From Edaphochlamys debaryana (taxonomy: Eukaryota > Chlorophyta > Chlorophyceae > Chlamydomonadales): a DNA stretch of 64,000 bases. The notes under the pieces are model-generated. The model ran no database searches. It had not been told where the DNA came from and saw nothing but the letters and a program-made list of their open reading frames with translations. Location of the stretch: assembly GCA_016858145.1 (NCBI GenBank), contig JAEHOE010000051.1:1-64000 (forward strand), given 5' to 3'. Every line of letters starts with the position of its first letter. Position 1 is the stretch's first letter. The translations under genes and the position numbers were made by a program. Below are positions 31,882 to 41,900 of the stretch, one piece after another.

Positions 31882-33748
31882 GTCACACGAGGCAGGACCA
31901 TACCGCAGCCAGCACCCGGGCACGACGAGCGGCGAGCGATGACGACCACCCAGCCTGAGGGCTGGGTGGCGTGCTTGGAATTAATCCAGGAGGATAGCAA
32001 GTTGGGCGCCCACCACGCTGGCGTGGAAGGTGGGCGCGGGAAGATGGAGGGAAACCCCCACGGCCTGAGGGTGGAACCGCAGGGGCTGAGATGGGGGCCT
32101 GCCCAAGAGGCAGCGGCAGCAGGTCACATAGCGTGGCGAGAGAGCGAAGTTAGGGGCGGGATTGATCTGCCTGACGAGGAGTTAGGGCCCAGGCAGGCTG
32201 CGCTGACACGTACCTACTACGCATGGGCCGCTGGTGAAGCCGGGAGCAGACACCGACGGCCCCAGCAGGGGCCGGCTCGGGGTTGCCTTAGTAGGGTATC
32301 CTTGACATTGCCGTATCGCCCTCGCAGGAGGACGGTTTGTGCGGTTAGAAGCTCTGGACCCGGGGTAGCGGCGTCGGAGCTGTTAGCATCTGGCCGAGGC
32401 CCCGCAGGCCCTGTGTACGGCTAGATTTCACTAGGGCAACAAATACCCCGTCAGCGTCACTGACAGGGGAGAGATCCACCAGACACCTACACCCAGAAAG
32501 CAATGCCGCTATTCTTCCACTACCACCTGTAAACATACCACGGACGTGTCACCAGACCCTTGAGTCCTGAGCCCCTGAGCATCATTTAGGTCTGCTGCAC
32601 TTACATACCGTACACTAGGTCTAGGTAGGTCAGCCGACAACGCTCAGCCTCAGCCGACAGCCGTCTCTCCCGTCCCAGCCGTCACGACTACCTGTGAGTC
32701 TACGTTCGTGGATTACGCCTAAGCCCTCGAGCCCCTGCTGGGCCGAGGCGGCGGCTGACGCCTAAGCCCTTCGCCAGGAAGGCAGCGGTCCACGAGTGGG
32801 TGAGCGCCTAAGCCCTCCCGTGTTGGAGGCAGCGTCGAACGCTTAAGACCCCGCCAGGGGGCAGCGGCCCACACTGTCGCGGGAGTAACGTGTAAGCCCT
32901 CCGGACAGAGGCATCGTCCCGCCAGGCGAGGGTTGAAGCGCATAAGCCCTCCCAGAGGGGGAGGCGGCCGCCCTCAGCACAGCGATATCCGCGGTCGGAG
33001 GAGGCTCGAGCTTGGAGTGAACCGCGTGTGACGTCCAGATCCCCCGCGTTACGCCCCCGGACTAGTGCCGTGCCGGCCTATCAGAGGCGACCGAGCGACC
33101 CTCCGGCGGGAGCACTGATTGGACGCGTGGTGGCAGTAAGGCTCCGACCTGGGCGACGAGATCCGCCCTTACGTGGAGGTCCAGCCTCGTGGGTTGAAGC
33201 GCCTAAGCCCTCCGTGTGAGGGGCAGCCACCCACATCCGGAGCGGCCAGAGGAAGAAAGTGCTGTGAGAGAGCCGCGGGCCCCTGTCCAGGCCCTGTGCT
33301 CCTGTGAGCAGGAGCGAGCCACGTGAGGCGGTGGAAGCCAGCGCTAGGAGCAGCCAGCCCACGTGAGAGAGCGCCCTTCCAAGGCGCTGCAGGAGTAGTG
33401 GTTGGAGCCCGCCTGTTCGGCCCCTCTTGGCCGTCCTTGCGTGGGCACCACTCAAGTTCCGCGTCCGCATTGAAGGGGCGCGAGGAGGGTCCGGAAGTCA
33501 TGAGCCGCACCCTTTGAGGAGCACCACAGAGCACCTGTGTGCCCTCCCCCGGCAGCCGCCATCTAGGGCTGCACGGGAGACCAATCCGCTGCGCATAGAA
33601 TCTCGTCGGTGGACGAACGTGCTCGGACGTGATACAGCGTGTCCATCAGTTCGGTCCTAGGGACAAGTCGTGGCGCGTGGCTTACACGTCGTGTGACCCA
33701 GGAAAAAAAAATTTGGGTTGACGTGTTGTCGCGTGGTTCACGCGAAAG
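31882..33748 (+). repeat. 5' LTR, second part
   Basis: Resumes at GTCACACGAGG and ends at CACGCGAAAG, matching 51287-53205. Differences from that copy: a few substitutions, an extra unit of the hairpin array in the 50-kb copy (near 52620-52685), and a 6-base indel near 33463. The end at 33748 is fixed by the point where the two copies diverge and by the primer-binding site that follows. Confidence 0.83.
32716..33225 (+). repeat. Array of CGCCTAAGCCCTCC hairpin units in the LTR
   Basis: The motif CGCNTAAGCCCTCC (with variants) starts at 32716, 32759, 32805, 32840, 32889, 32939 and 33200. Each is followed after a short loop by a purine run (GGAGG or GGAAGG) that can pair with the CCCTCC or CCTTCG, then by GGCAGCG. 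Units are 35-50 bp and non-coding. The same motif appears once more in the leader near 34448. The equivalent array in the solo LTR is at 52121-52690. Confidence 0.75.
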
Positions 33749-33766
33749 TGGTAGCGGGACATCTGA
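33749..33766 (+). promoter_or_regulatory. Putative primer-binding site
   Basis: TGGTAGCGGGACATCTG starts directly after the LTR end. TGG complements the universal CCA end of tRNA, as expected for minus-strand priming. The matching tRNA cannot be named from the window. Confidence 0.6.
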
Positions 33767-34926
33767 TCGGTACCGCAATCCGGATCTCAATCGAGGTGGT
33801 CGCCGTCGTACCGTCGGCGCCCCTCGCTGGTGGTTAGCGGAGGCGTCAACTGCCGCCGCTGTGCTTGGATTCCAGAGTTTCGTATCAGCGGTTAACGGGC
33901 GTTTCTCCCGTCCTACTGCTGCACGCCTGGGGAAGTCAGACACTTTTGTGGGAAGACCGAAACCCAGCCCGAACCACCCAGTCAAGGGGCGGTTGAATCG
34001 GGAAAACCCAACCTCAGGGCACCAGTCCTGGTGGGCCTCTTCACGGCCGGGGCAGCTCCCGCGCCGTCCTTCCTCTCGTCCCCACGAATTTGGCGCCTCA
34101 GCTGGGCGTTAGTAGTGGCCCACGAAGGAAGGCAACGGAAGTAAGCCCTGCGTGAACCGCAGGCGTTCCGGGTTACCAGCAGCTTTCAGTCAGCCTCAGC
34201 ATCCAAGACCTCAAGACCTCCAAGCACTCAAGATCCAAGAAGTAAGCCGGGTCTGGGAAGGTTAACGGCCAAGGTCTGTGAGCGGGAGGAAGGCCGAGGG
34301 AGTTGGGTTTCGATCAGGGACCAAAACCGGGTTACAGGGTACGCCTGCTGGGCAGGCCGACGGCTCGGACCGTGTGGTGAGGGGATTCGTCCTTTACGCC
34401 CTGCCGGGTTCCGTTCGTGGTCCGCACGTTTCGTAACGCCATTGGCTGCGTAAGCCCTCTGGACGAGGCAGCACAAGGGCCTCTCCTGGAAAGAGAGTGT
34501 CCGTGGTAGGCTTACGAACGACTGCGTCGAAGAGCCACTGAAACTCGGCTTTGCCGAGGGAGGTCCTCGTGTGGCCCAGTAAAGGCCTGCCTGTGAGGCC
34601 GGGGGGAGACCACAAACCCCTTAATAATACAAGGAGAGCGGGGCTAGACCCCTTGTAAGGACGTTCCAGCGTCCGCCGGGAAGGGGAGAGGCGCGCAAAG
34701 GCCCCCCGCTGACTTAGTTAGGTGTGTGTGTGTGTGTGTCGCGCGCTCCTACGAAAAGGAGCAGTCTGTCCGTTGGTGCGGTGTCTGACGGCGCGGTTTC
34801 GATATCTTGTGGTCCGTCGGTGCGGAGTCTGTTCGTCTGTGTCGCGTCCGTGGGATTGGGTGTCGCGTCACCCAGGGAGTAAACCCAAAAACAATACAAG
34901 AGTCCGAAGGGCAAAGGAGGAGGGGC
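33767..34926 (+). other. Untranslated leader of the gypsy element
   Basis: About 1.2 kb between primer-binding site and gag without a convincing frame. It contains a (GT)9 run at 34722-34739 and one more TAAGCCCTC unit (about 34448-34475). It probably carries packaging and translation signals, but none can be identified. Confidence 0.5.
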
Positions 34927-35769
34927 ATGGACCACCCCAAGATCACGGCGGCGGCCCTCAATTCGGTGCCGCCGTTTGAGCCCCGGGATAACCCCCCGGT
35001 ATGGTTGGATACGGTGGAGCGCTACGCTGATGCGTTAGACTGGAGCGATGAGCAGAAGCTGATGGTAGCGCGTTGCCGCCTTGGTAGGGAAGGCACCAAT
35101 TGGGAAAGTGGTGTTGCCCACACCCTGCCCACATGGCAGGCGTTCAGGGCAGCCTTTCTCGAACGCTTTGCAGCTCGGGAAACGGCGATGTATCAGGAGT
35201 TGGCATGCATGAGTCAGAGGGCGGGGGAGACGGTACGGCAGTACGCCGACCGTTTTCGAAGCCTCCTTTCCAGTCTTGGAATCGATGGCAATCGAGACCC
35301 GCTGCACATGCACAACTTCCTGCGGGGTGTGTCGGACAAGGTGCGCGCGTTGACGCACCACTACAAACCAACCACCCTAGATGCCGCTATCGAGGCAGCA
35401 GTTTATGTGTCAGACTTGCCGGCGGGAGGGGATAGGGGCCACGTCCGGTTTGCGGACGAGCCAAGTAGCCAGGGCAGCCGCCCGCCGTATCAGCAGCGAG
35501 CGGCAAGCGACATGCCGTCTTATCGCGCAGCGCAGCCCCGGGAGGCGTACCGGCCCCCGGAGGCTCCGCAAGCGACCCCTCGGTACAGTGACCGAAGGGA
35601 TGGGCGGCGGGATGCTAAGCCCGCAAGGCCATGGGACGATCGCCGAGGTGACTCACGGGGACGGGAGCAGGCGCGCACGCCGCACCTCTCCAGGGCCCAG
35701 GCATCAAACCAATCCTCCCGGCCGAAGGAAGCGGATAGTGAGATGGAAAAGGTTGCGTCAGGGGTTTGA
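34927..35769 (+). CDS. gag: Gag capsid protein of the gypsy element
   Basis: ATG 34927 follows AGGAGGGGC and opens a frame of 280 residues. The first 170 residues look like a retrotransposon Gag capsid domain: WLDTVERYADALDW, LMVARCRLGREGTNWESG, WQAFRAAFLERFAAR and QYADRFRSLLSSLG. The remainder is Arg/Pro-rich and probably binds RNA. No CCHC zinc knuckle is present in this frame. The protein would assemble the particle in which reverse transcription occurs. The frame stops at TGA 35767-35769. The Gag-like sequence seems to continue in the next frame, so either a frameshift event or a mutation separates the parts. Confidence 0.8.
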   Translation: MDHPKITAAALNSVPPFEPRDNPPVWLDTVERYADALDWSDEQKLMVARCRLGREGTNWESGVAHTLPTWQAFRAAFLERFAARETAMYQELACMSQRAGETVRQYADRFRSLLSSLGIDGNRDPLHMHNFLRGVSDKVRALTHHYKPTTLDAAIEAAVYVSDLPAGGDRGHVRFADEPSSQGSRPPYQQRAASDMPSYRAAQPREAYRPPEAPQATPRYSDRRDGRRDAKPARPWDDRRGDSRGREQARTPHLSRAQASNQSSRPKEADSEMEKVASGV

Positions 35770-36046
35770 AAACCTGGCCCTTACCGTAAAACGGTTAGAG
35801 GAGGGAAGGGAGCGGCAAGTCAACACGGCCTCAGTGCCGGCCGCCGCTCACTACCCGCAGCCCGGGGCCTATGCACCCCCGGCACCTCCGCCGATCTACT
35901 ACGTTGAGGGCCGGGACCCCTCCACCTACATGGTAGATGCGGGGGGTCAGTGGAGTCAGCAGGGGACGGGGGCGGAGGTATATAACTACCAGCCGCGGCC
36001 TGATTACTCTGCTGTACGACACGGTTACCCGCCTGAAGAGATTTAA
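35755..36046 (+). CDS. Gag C-terminal segment in a shifted frame
   Basis: Continues directly from the end of gag, one frame over: ENLALTVKRLEEGRERQVN, then a Pro/Tyr-rich stretch (YAPPAPPPIYYVEGRDP). It ends GYPPEEI at 36046. It overlaps the gag end near a GGGGTTTGAAAA run where a slip could occur. There is no own start codon in a good position, so it is read as an extension of Gag. Confidence 0.55.
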
Positions 36047-38462
36047 CGTAAAGCGTGTAGGGGAGTTTGAGGATATGTCGCTTCCGCGCAAACGGGTACC
36101 CATACCTCTGGAGCGTTTCGCCACGGCTGGACCCCGCGGGCCCATGGGGCCCCCTGGCCCACCACGGCGGGACCCCATGGAGGTAGATCGCCCCTCCGAC
36201 ATGCCCGGCGGACCCCCACCGGGCCCGAAGCCAGTGGCACCGCCCAGGGCTGCGACGCCGGCTCCCGTTCCCGCGTGGCCTCCGTCCAGGTCTGCGGCTC
36301 CGCCCCCGCCGGGTGACTGGCCGGGCGAGCCGACGAGGAGGCCTGGACCTTCCGGGCCCCTGGGGCGTACCCCCAGCCCGGCAAGGCCAGCGATGGGCCG
36401 GGACATTGAGCGGCGTTCAGGCTCGGCTCCCCGCGGGGGACGGACCGAAGCACCGAGGGATGGCGGGCCGGACGGGAGGAGGCCGTGGCGCCCCAGGGCG
36501 CCTGGCGAGCCTTCCCACCGCACGGACCCTGTCCCGTCCGCCGCTGCCCAGGAAGCCACGGCACAAATAGCGAGCGACGTGATGGCTAAGGTTACTCGTT
36601 TTACCATCCCTCTGGGTACGGCACTGACTGTGGACCCCGCCACAGTGCTGACTAAGGTGGGCAGTAAGCTGCTCGGCATCGCCAGGGTCCATGCTCGAGG
36701 GGATAAGCCCTCGGGCTTGGGCCCGGCCGAACGGGCAGTATCAATGGTGGAAGAGTGCAATGACGAGGGGGCGGAGCTTGACACTGAGGTGCAGCCCGAT
36801 GAGGCGTGGAGCATGGACCTGGAACGAGCTGGCCAAGCCTGTGCCTTCCCCACAGCCCTGGCCACCCAGACCCTTCCCGCACCCGGGCCACGTTTTCAGG
36901 TGTGCCGTTGCAATATCCTAGTGGCAGACGTCGAGGGGGAATGGACCCCCGTGCCTGCCATTGTGGACAGCGGTGCCAGCGTGAGCCTTGCGTCCAGGGG
37001 CACGTTACGAGCCCTTCGCCTGACCGGAGCCATCCAGGATACTGAGGTTGCATTCTTCAATGCGGATGGAAACCGGACTAAAGCAGGGGGCAAGATACCC
37101 TCGTTGCTGACCTCGACGGGGGACATGAAGCTCCCCATAGACGTCTACGTGTCGAACTCGTTAGGCTTTGGCCTGTTGCTGGGCTGCGACTGGCTGGCCT
37201 CTGCCAGGGCCACCATCTGCTATGACCGTCAGGTGCTCGAGTACACCAATGACGAAAACCAGCGCAGTAGCATCAAGATTACGTTCCTGCGCACCCAGAC
37301 CCCACCTGCTCTAGCATGGGAGCAGGCATCGGATGAGTCTGACGCAGAGACGTATGTGGTAGCGCAGCCAGAGGACGCGGGTGCACCTGTGATAAAGGGG
37401 CAGGAGGAGGAATCCGCCAAAACAACGACAAGCGCAGAGACACCCTCGGGTAATATTGTCTCCGATTCGCCGCATTCGCCCCCTCCCTACGAGGCGGGGG
37501 CTATGCCGCGCGGATCTGACATCCATTTGCCCGATACCCTACCTCCCATCCGCGCCGCCACCATTGAGGCGTGGATTGGAGGGAGCCCGGCTGTGTGGTC
37601 CCTAGAGGCGGAATGGGACATGCGGATGATGTATTGGATGGTGTCTGTGCCGCTCTGGGCACCTCACCGTGACTGGAACACCAACGAGTGCCTGCATGTG
37701 GCACTGGTTGTGCGTTCCGCGTGGAGTCACTTCGAGGAGGCAAGGCTCCTGCGGGAAGATGAGCCTTACCCCTTGCCTGGGGAAGACTGCAGGGGGCGTT
37801 ACCGCCTGAGGGACGCCTACCACCTGGGGGAAGCAGATCTCGACAGTGTGGGATCATGGCTGTCACCCCCTCACTACACCGAGGTGAGGGGCACTGAGCT
37901 ATGGTTCATTCTGCTGGAGACCTGTGGGGTGGAAGAGGCCCCCGCCAGCCCGCCTGAGTGCCGCTATTGGCACTTGGAGTGGGATGAGGGGCGGGAGGAC
38001 ATGCTTTCGGACATGCGGCGCCAACTCTTGAGGCATGCCAAGGCCCTGGTCCTGCTGGAAACCACCCAGCTGCGGAAGTCTCCCGGGGCCGTAGGCCCCT
38101 GGGATGACATACCCGAGGGGGCATGGACTCCGGAGGTGGAGTACTGCCGCCTGTGGTATCACGCTGCTCCCAAGTGGGCAGGTTACCGCAGCTGGTCCCG
38201 GGAAGATCGATGCGAGCTAGTCACCCTTCTGCTAACCGCCAGGCAGTGGCTTGAGCTGGCGCGGGCAGAGAGTGAGGAGCCGTCCAGTCACCTCCCGGGC
38301 AGGGACGTTGCTCGAAGGCGTCGGTTGGAAGCGTGGTACGCCGCCGCAGAAGCGCAGTTCAGAGAAATAGCCAACTGGCTGCTACCCTCCGAGGCCGAGC
38401 AAGGACTCGGCGAACCTGATGCGCCGTCTAGCGCTTTCCTGCGGGGCCGTATGGAACCCTGA
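35937..38462 (+). CDS. Aspartic protease polyprotein segment
   Basis: 841 open codons; real coding probably starts near 36020, where the previous frame ends. First comes a collagen-like Pro/Gly-rich part (GPRGPMGPPGPP), then a retropepsin: AIVDSGASVSLAS with the catalytic DSGA (Asp at 36966-36968), and LLLGCDWLASA as the conserved second motif. The protease would cleave the Gag-Pol polyprotein. About 390 residues follow without a recognised domain, Trp-rich with repeated WD/WL phrases (WSLEAEWDMRMMYWMV, WHLEWDEGREDM, WYHAAPKWAGYRSW). This spacer is unusually long for a gypsy element. It ends TGA 38460-38462 and the next piece is in another frame. Confidence 0.8.
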   Translation: MRGVSGVSRGRGRRYITTSRGLITLLYDTVTRLKRFNVKRVGEFEDMSLPRKRVPIPLERFATAGPRGPMGPPGPPRRDPMEVDRPSDMPGGPPPGPKPVAPPRAATPAPVPAWPPSRSAAPPPPGDWPGEPTRRPGPSGPLGRTPSPARPAMGRDIERRSGSAPRGGRTEAPRDGGPDGRRPWRPRAPGEPSHRTDPVPSAAAQEATAQIASDVMAKVTRFTIPLGTALTVDPATVLTKVGSKLLGIARVHARGDKPSGLGPAERAVSMVEECNDEGAELDTEVQPDEAWSMDLERAGQACAFPTALATQTLPAPGPRFQVCRCNILVADVEGEWTPVPAIVDSGASVSLASRGTLRALRLTGAIQDTEVAFFNADGNRTKAGGKIPSLLTSTGDMKLPIDVYVSNSLGFGLLLGCDWLASARATICYDRQVLEYTNDENQRSSIKITFLRTQTPPALAWEQASDESDAETYVVAQPEDAGAPVIKGQEEESAKTTTSAETPSGNIVSDSPHSPPPYEAGAMPRGSDIHLPDTLPPIRAATIEAWIGGSPAVWSLEAEWDMRMMYWMVSVPLWAPHRDWNTNECLHVALVVRSAWSHFEEARLLREDEPYPLPGEDCRGRYRLRDAYHLGEADLDSVGSWLSPPHYTEVRGTELWFILLETCGVEEAPASPPECRYWHLEWDEGREDMLSDMRRQLLRHAKALVLLETTQLRKSPGAVGPWDDIPEGAWTPEVEYCRLWYHAAPKWAGYRSWSREDRCELVTLLLTARQWLELARAESEEPSSHLPGRDVARRRRLEAWYAAAEAQFREIANWLLPSEAEQGLGEPDAPSSAFLRGRMEP

Positions 38463-38766
38463 GGGAGCGACGGCCAAACGGTTCGAGCACTTCCCGGCTG
38501 AGTTACAAGTGAGGGCCATGAGGAGGCGAAGGGGGCAACTGCTCACGGGACTGCAGCCGCTGCTGAGGGGAGAAGTGGCTGCTGGGGGAGCCTCGGGCAC
38601 CCAGCCCGCTCGTGCCGACCCAGGAAGTGGATCCAGCGCCACCACTCTACAGGCTGCTGCAGGATCGACCTCCGAGGCAACACCCCTAGTATGCATGGCG
38701 GACGCTCCGCCGGAGGAGGAAGAGTTGACGGTGTGGGAAAGTGTGGACCTGTCCGGCGTACCCTGA
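38419..38766 (+). CDS. Short linker ORF between protease and RT
   Basis: 115 codons overlapping the end of the protease frame. Acidic end (ADAPPEEEELTVWESVDL) and no known domain. A further readable piece in the same frame follows from ATG 38797 (DPSDWGGRYEPW). It then passes to the RT frame near a TTGGGGGACC run at about 38909-38918, where a one-base slip would join them. Likely part of the polyprotein rather than a gene of its own. Confidence 0.45.
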   Translation: MRRLALSCGAVWNPEGATAKRFEHFPAELQVRAMRRRRGQLLTGLQPLLRGEVAAGGASGTQPARADPGSGSSATTLQAAAGSTSEATPLVCMADAPPEEEELTVWESVDLSGVP

Positions 38767-38909
38767 AGCGAAGGATAGGGGGCCAACGGTGAACCCATGG
38801 AAACCTTGAGCCCCCTCCTGACTCAGGAGGGCAGCGAGGTTGATGGGGGATCTCCGCTGTCCGCCCGTACCCCGGCCGACCCTAGTGATTGGGGCGGCCG
38901 CTATGAGCC

Positions 38910-41900
38910 TTGGGGGACCCTGCGTGGTGGTCGGAGGAGGACGAACGTATCCTGGCCGCCGACCAACAATGGCGCAAACAGTCAGGAAGGCGGAAGGGAC
39001 CGACACCCGGACTCGCAACTGGCGCGGGAAAAGACCCCGTGACAGGCCCAAGCGACACCCCCGAGGCGGCACCAAGTCCCGCACGGAAGGAAGGGCCGAC
39101 GGGGGAGGCTGCTAAGACCGCAAGGTCCCCCGCCAGGGATCCTGACGGCTGGCAGGAAGCAGTGCCCACACTGGTGGAGACCAAAGGGCAGACTTGTGCC
39201 GCGGCCGCGCTTGAGTCTGCGCTCGGAAGGGCAGACTGCTTCCTGACTGAATACGCCTTAGCAGCGGAAGAGTGGGGTTGGCCCAGCAAGGCTTTGAAGG
39301 CAACCGACGAGGGGGAGCGGTCGGGTGCTGAAGGAGGGGCTGCAAGGTCTGCAGCCCCACCGCAGGCTGCACTCAGCAATGCGCAACCCTGGCTGGATGC
39401 CGCCTGGGATGGCACGGAAGCGTGGAGGCAGGCGGGGGGCGCGGTGTATGAGGAGGCGTGTAGGGACGCGGAGGACATGCCCGTAGGTCGGCCTATCAAG
39501 CCGCCACCTTATGAGGCTGTCCGCGACCTGTCTCCTGGACAACACCTTGCTCTTGCGGCAGAGTTCGAGCGCAGGACTTTCGTCCTCCGCGAAAATGCCG
39601 AACCCGATGCTGAAAAGAGGGATATGTTGACAGCCTGTGTTAACCCCGAGTTACCGGCGGAACAGCATCGTAAGCTCGTAGACATGATTGTGGAGCGGCA
39701 CGACATGTTCGCGCGTGATAACCGGGAGCTGGGTCGCACAAATTGGGTGGCGCTCACTATCGACACTGGGGACCACCCTCCCGTATTTGTGCCACCCTAC
39801 AGGTTGGGGCATGCAGAGCGGGAAGTAGCAGATCGGGAGATAGCCCAGATGTTTGCTGATGGAATCATCGAACCTGCAAAAAGCCCTTGGAGCTCCCCGA
39901 TACTGGTTGTACGTAACGCAAGTGGCAAAAGCAGGCTAGTAATCGACCTGCGACGACTCAACGGAGTCTGCAAGCCTGTGCGCTACCCCATCGGATGTCT
40001 CCGGGACATCCTCGACAGCGTAACTCCGCCTGTGGGGAGGCAGTCTATTATGAGTTCATGGGACTTGCGGTCAGGGTTCTACGCGATCCCTATCCTCGAT
40101 GAGGCCTCGCGCGACAAGACCGCATTCCACACGATGAACGCATGTTTCCGCTTCAAGCGCATGCCTATGGGCTTGGCCCTGAGCCCGCCCATATTCGCTG
40201 CGCTGATGCGACGTGTGCTAGCTCCCATTCTACTTGGAGGGGTACCACACAAAACACATGCGCATTCACATGTCAACCAACTACCCAGCGACTATGACCC
40301 CGAGAGGGACCGCTGTGCTGTGGTGTACATGGATGACATCCTAGTCGTGTCCCCTGATTTCGAGAGTCACCTCCGGCACTGTCGCATGCTGCTGCAATTG
40401 CTGCGCCTGTCGGGCATGCGCTGCAGCGCAACAACATGCGTCCTGGGCAGGCGAAAGCTCGTCTTCCTGGGACATATGCTGGACGGAGAGAAAGGCACCA
40501 TCGGCCCAAACCCGCGGAACGTCGCGGCCATCGAGGCTTGTCCCGCGCCCCGCACGCTGAGGCAAGTGCGGGCATTTCTGGGAATGGTGACCTTCTATCG
40601 ATGCATGATCGAGAGGATGAGCGAAAAGGCAGCACCACTCTTTGCGCTGCTAAGGAAAGACGCACCGTGGCGGTGGGGGTCGGCGGAGGAAGGAGCCTAC
40701 CTCACACTGCGCCACGCCCTGACCTCGTACCCGGTGGTGCAAGCGCCAGATTTCTCTCGAGATTTCTGGTTAGCCACGGATTTCAGCTCCCTAGCCCTGT
40801 CGGCCATCCTGCAGCAGAAGGACGATCAGGGCAATTTCTATGTGATCCAGTACGCCAGCAAGCGGCTCACGCCCTCCGAAGGGTCGGTGTCGAGCGCGCT
40901 GGGCGAGGTCATGGCAGCCGTGTACGGGGTGCGGTACTTTAGGCCGTACCTGTACGGCACGCACTTCTACCTGCTGACCGACTCAATGGCGGTACGCTAC
41001 ATTCGCTCCGCCGGCGCGTCAGACCTGACCAGGTGGTTGGCACGGATGGCGTTTAAACTGATGCCGTACAACTTCACCGCTCTGCACACGCCCGGCCACA
41101 AGCATAGTAATGCTGACGGGCTGAGCCGCCTTCCCCCCGCTCCCGGAGAGGAGGATGAAGGGGCGGGCGAGGAGCGTGCGAGCGGGTTGGAAGAGGGGGC
41201 CATCACGTTTCCGGCCGCACTGGCGGCCCACGTGAGCCCCTTCGCAATGATGCGGCGAGGGCATGAGCTGTGGGGTGCGGAACCGCAAGTGGCGGAGGTT
41301 TACATGAGCGACGGCATGTGGGAATCGACGGTTGACGACCGCACCCCACCGACCGCTCAGAAGACCGCCACGGCTGCGACCCCTCCCTCGGCCCTGGGGC
41401 GAGTCAAGCGGGGGCACACGGGGGGCGAGCAGAGCCCACCTAAACGAGGCCGCGAGACCCCAAGAGCGACAGAGCCATCCATGCCCGTTGTGGAGGAAGA
41501 GGCGGAAGAGGAGGTGTTGCTGGGGGTGGGCGCCGAGCGACAGCCGAGTCCCACAACCGGTCTCCTAAAGACTGGGGGTGGGGGCCCCGCGCCCCTCCAT
41601 GGGGCAGCAGACGTACCTGGGGACTCGGAAGGGGCGGGTCCCTCGACGCAGGGGCCGGCTGCGGCCGAGCCAGGTGAACTCCGGTATCCAAGGCGGGAAA
41701 GGCGCTTCAATAGCCTTTTCTCCGACTTCATGGATACTGAGGGTGCAAGGCAAGTAGTAGAGGAAGAGGACCCGGATCCGGACACCACCTGTGAGGTGTG
41801 TGGGCAGCCCATGCCCGCACGCACTATGCTGCTGTGCGAATGGTGTGACCTAGGCTGGCACACTTCGTGCCTCCGGCCGCCCCTGCGCAGCGTGCCCAAG

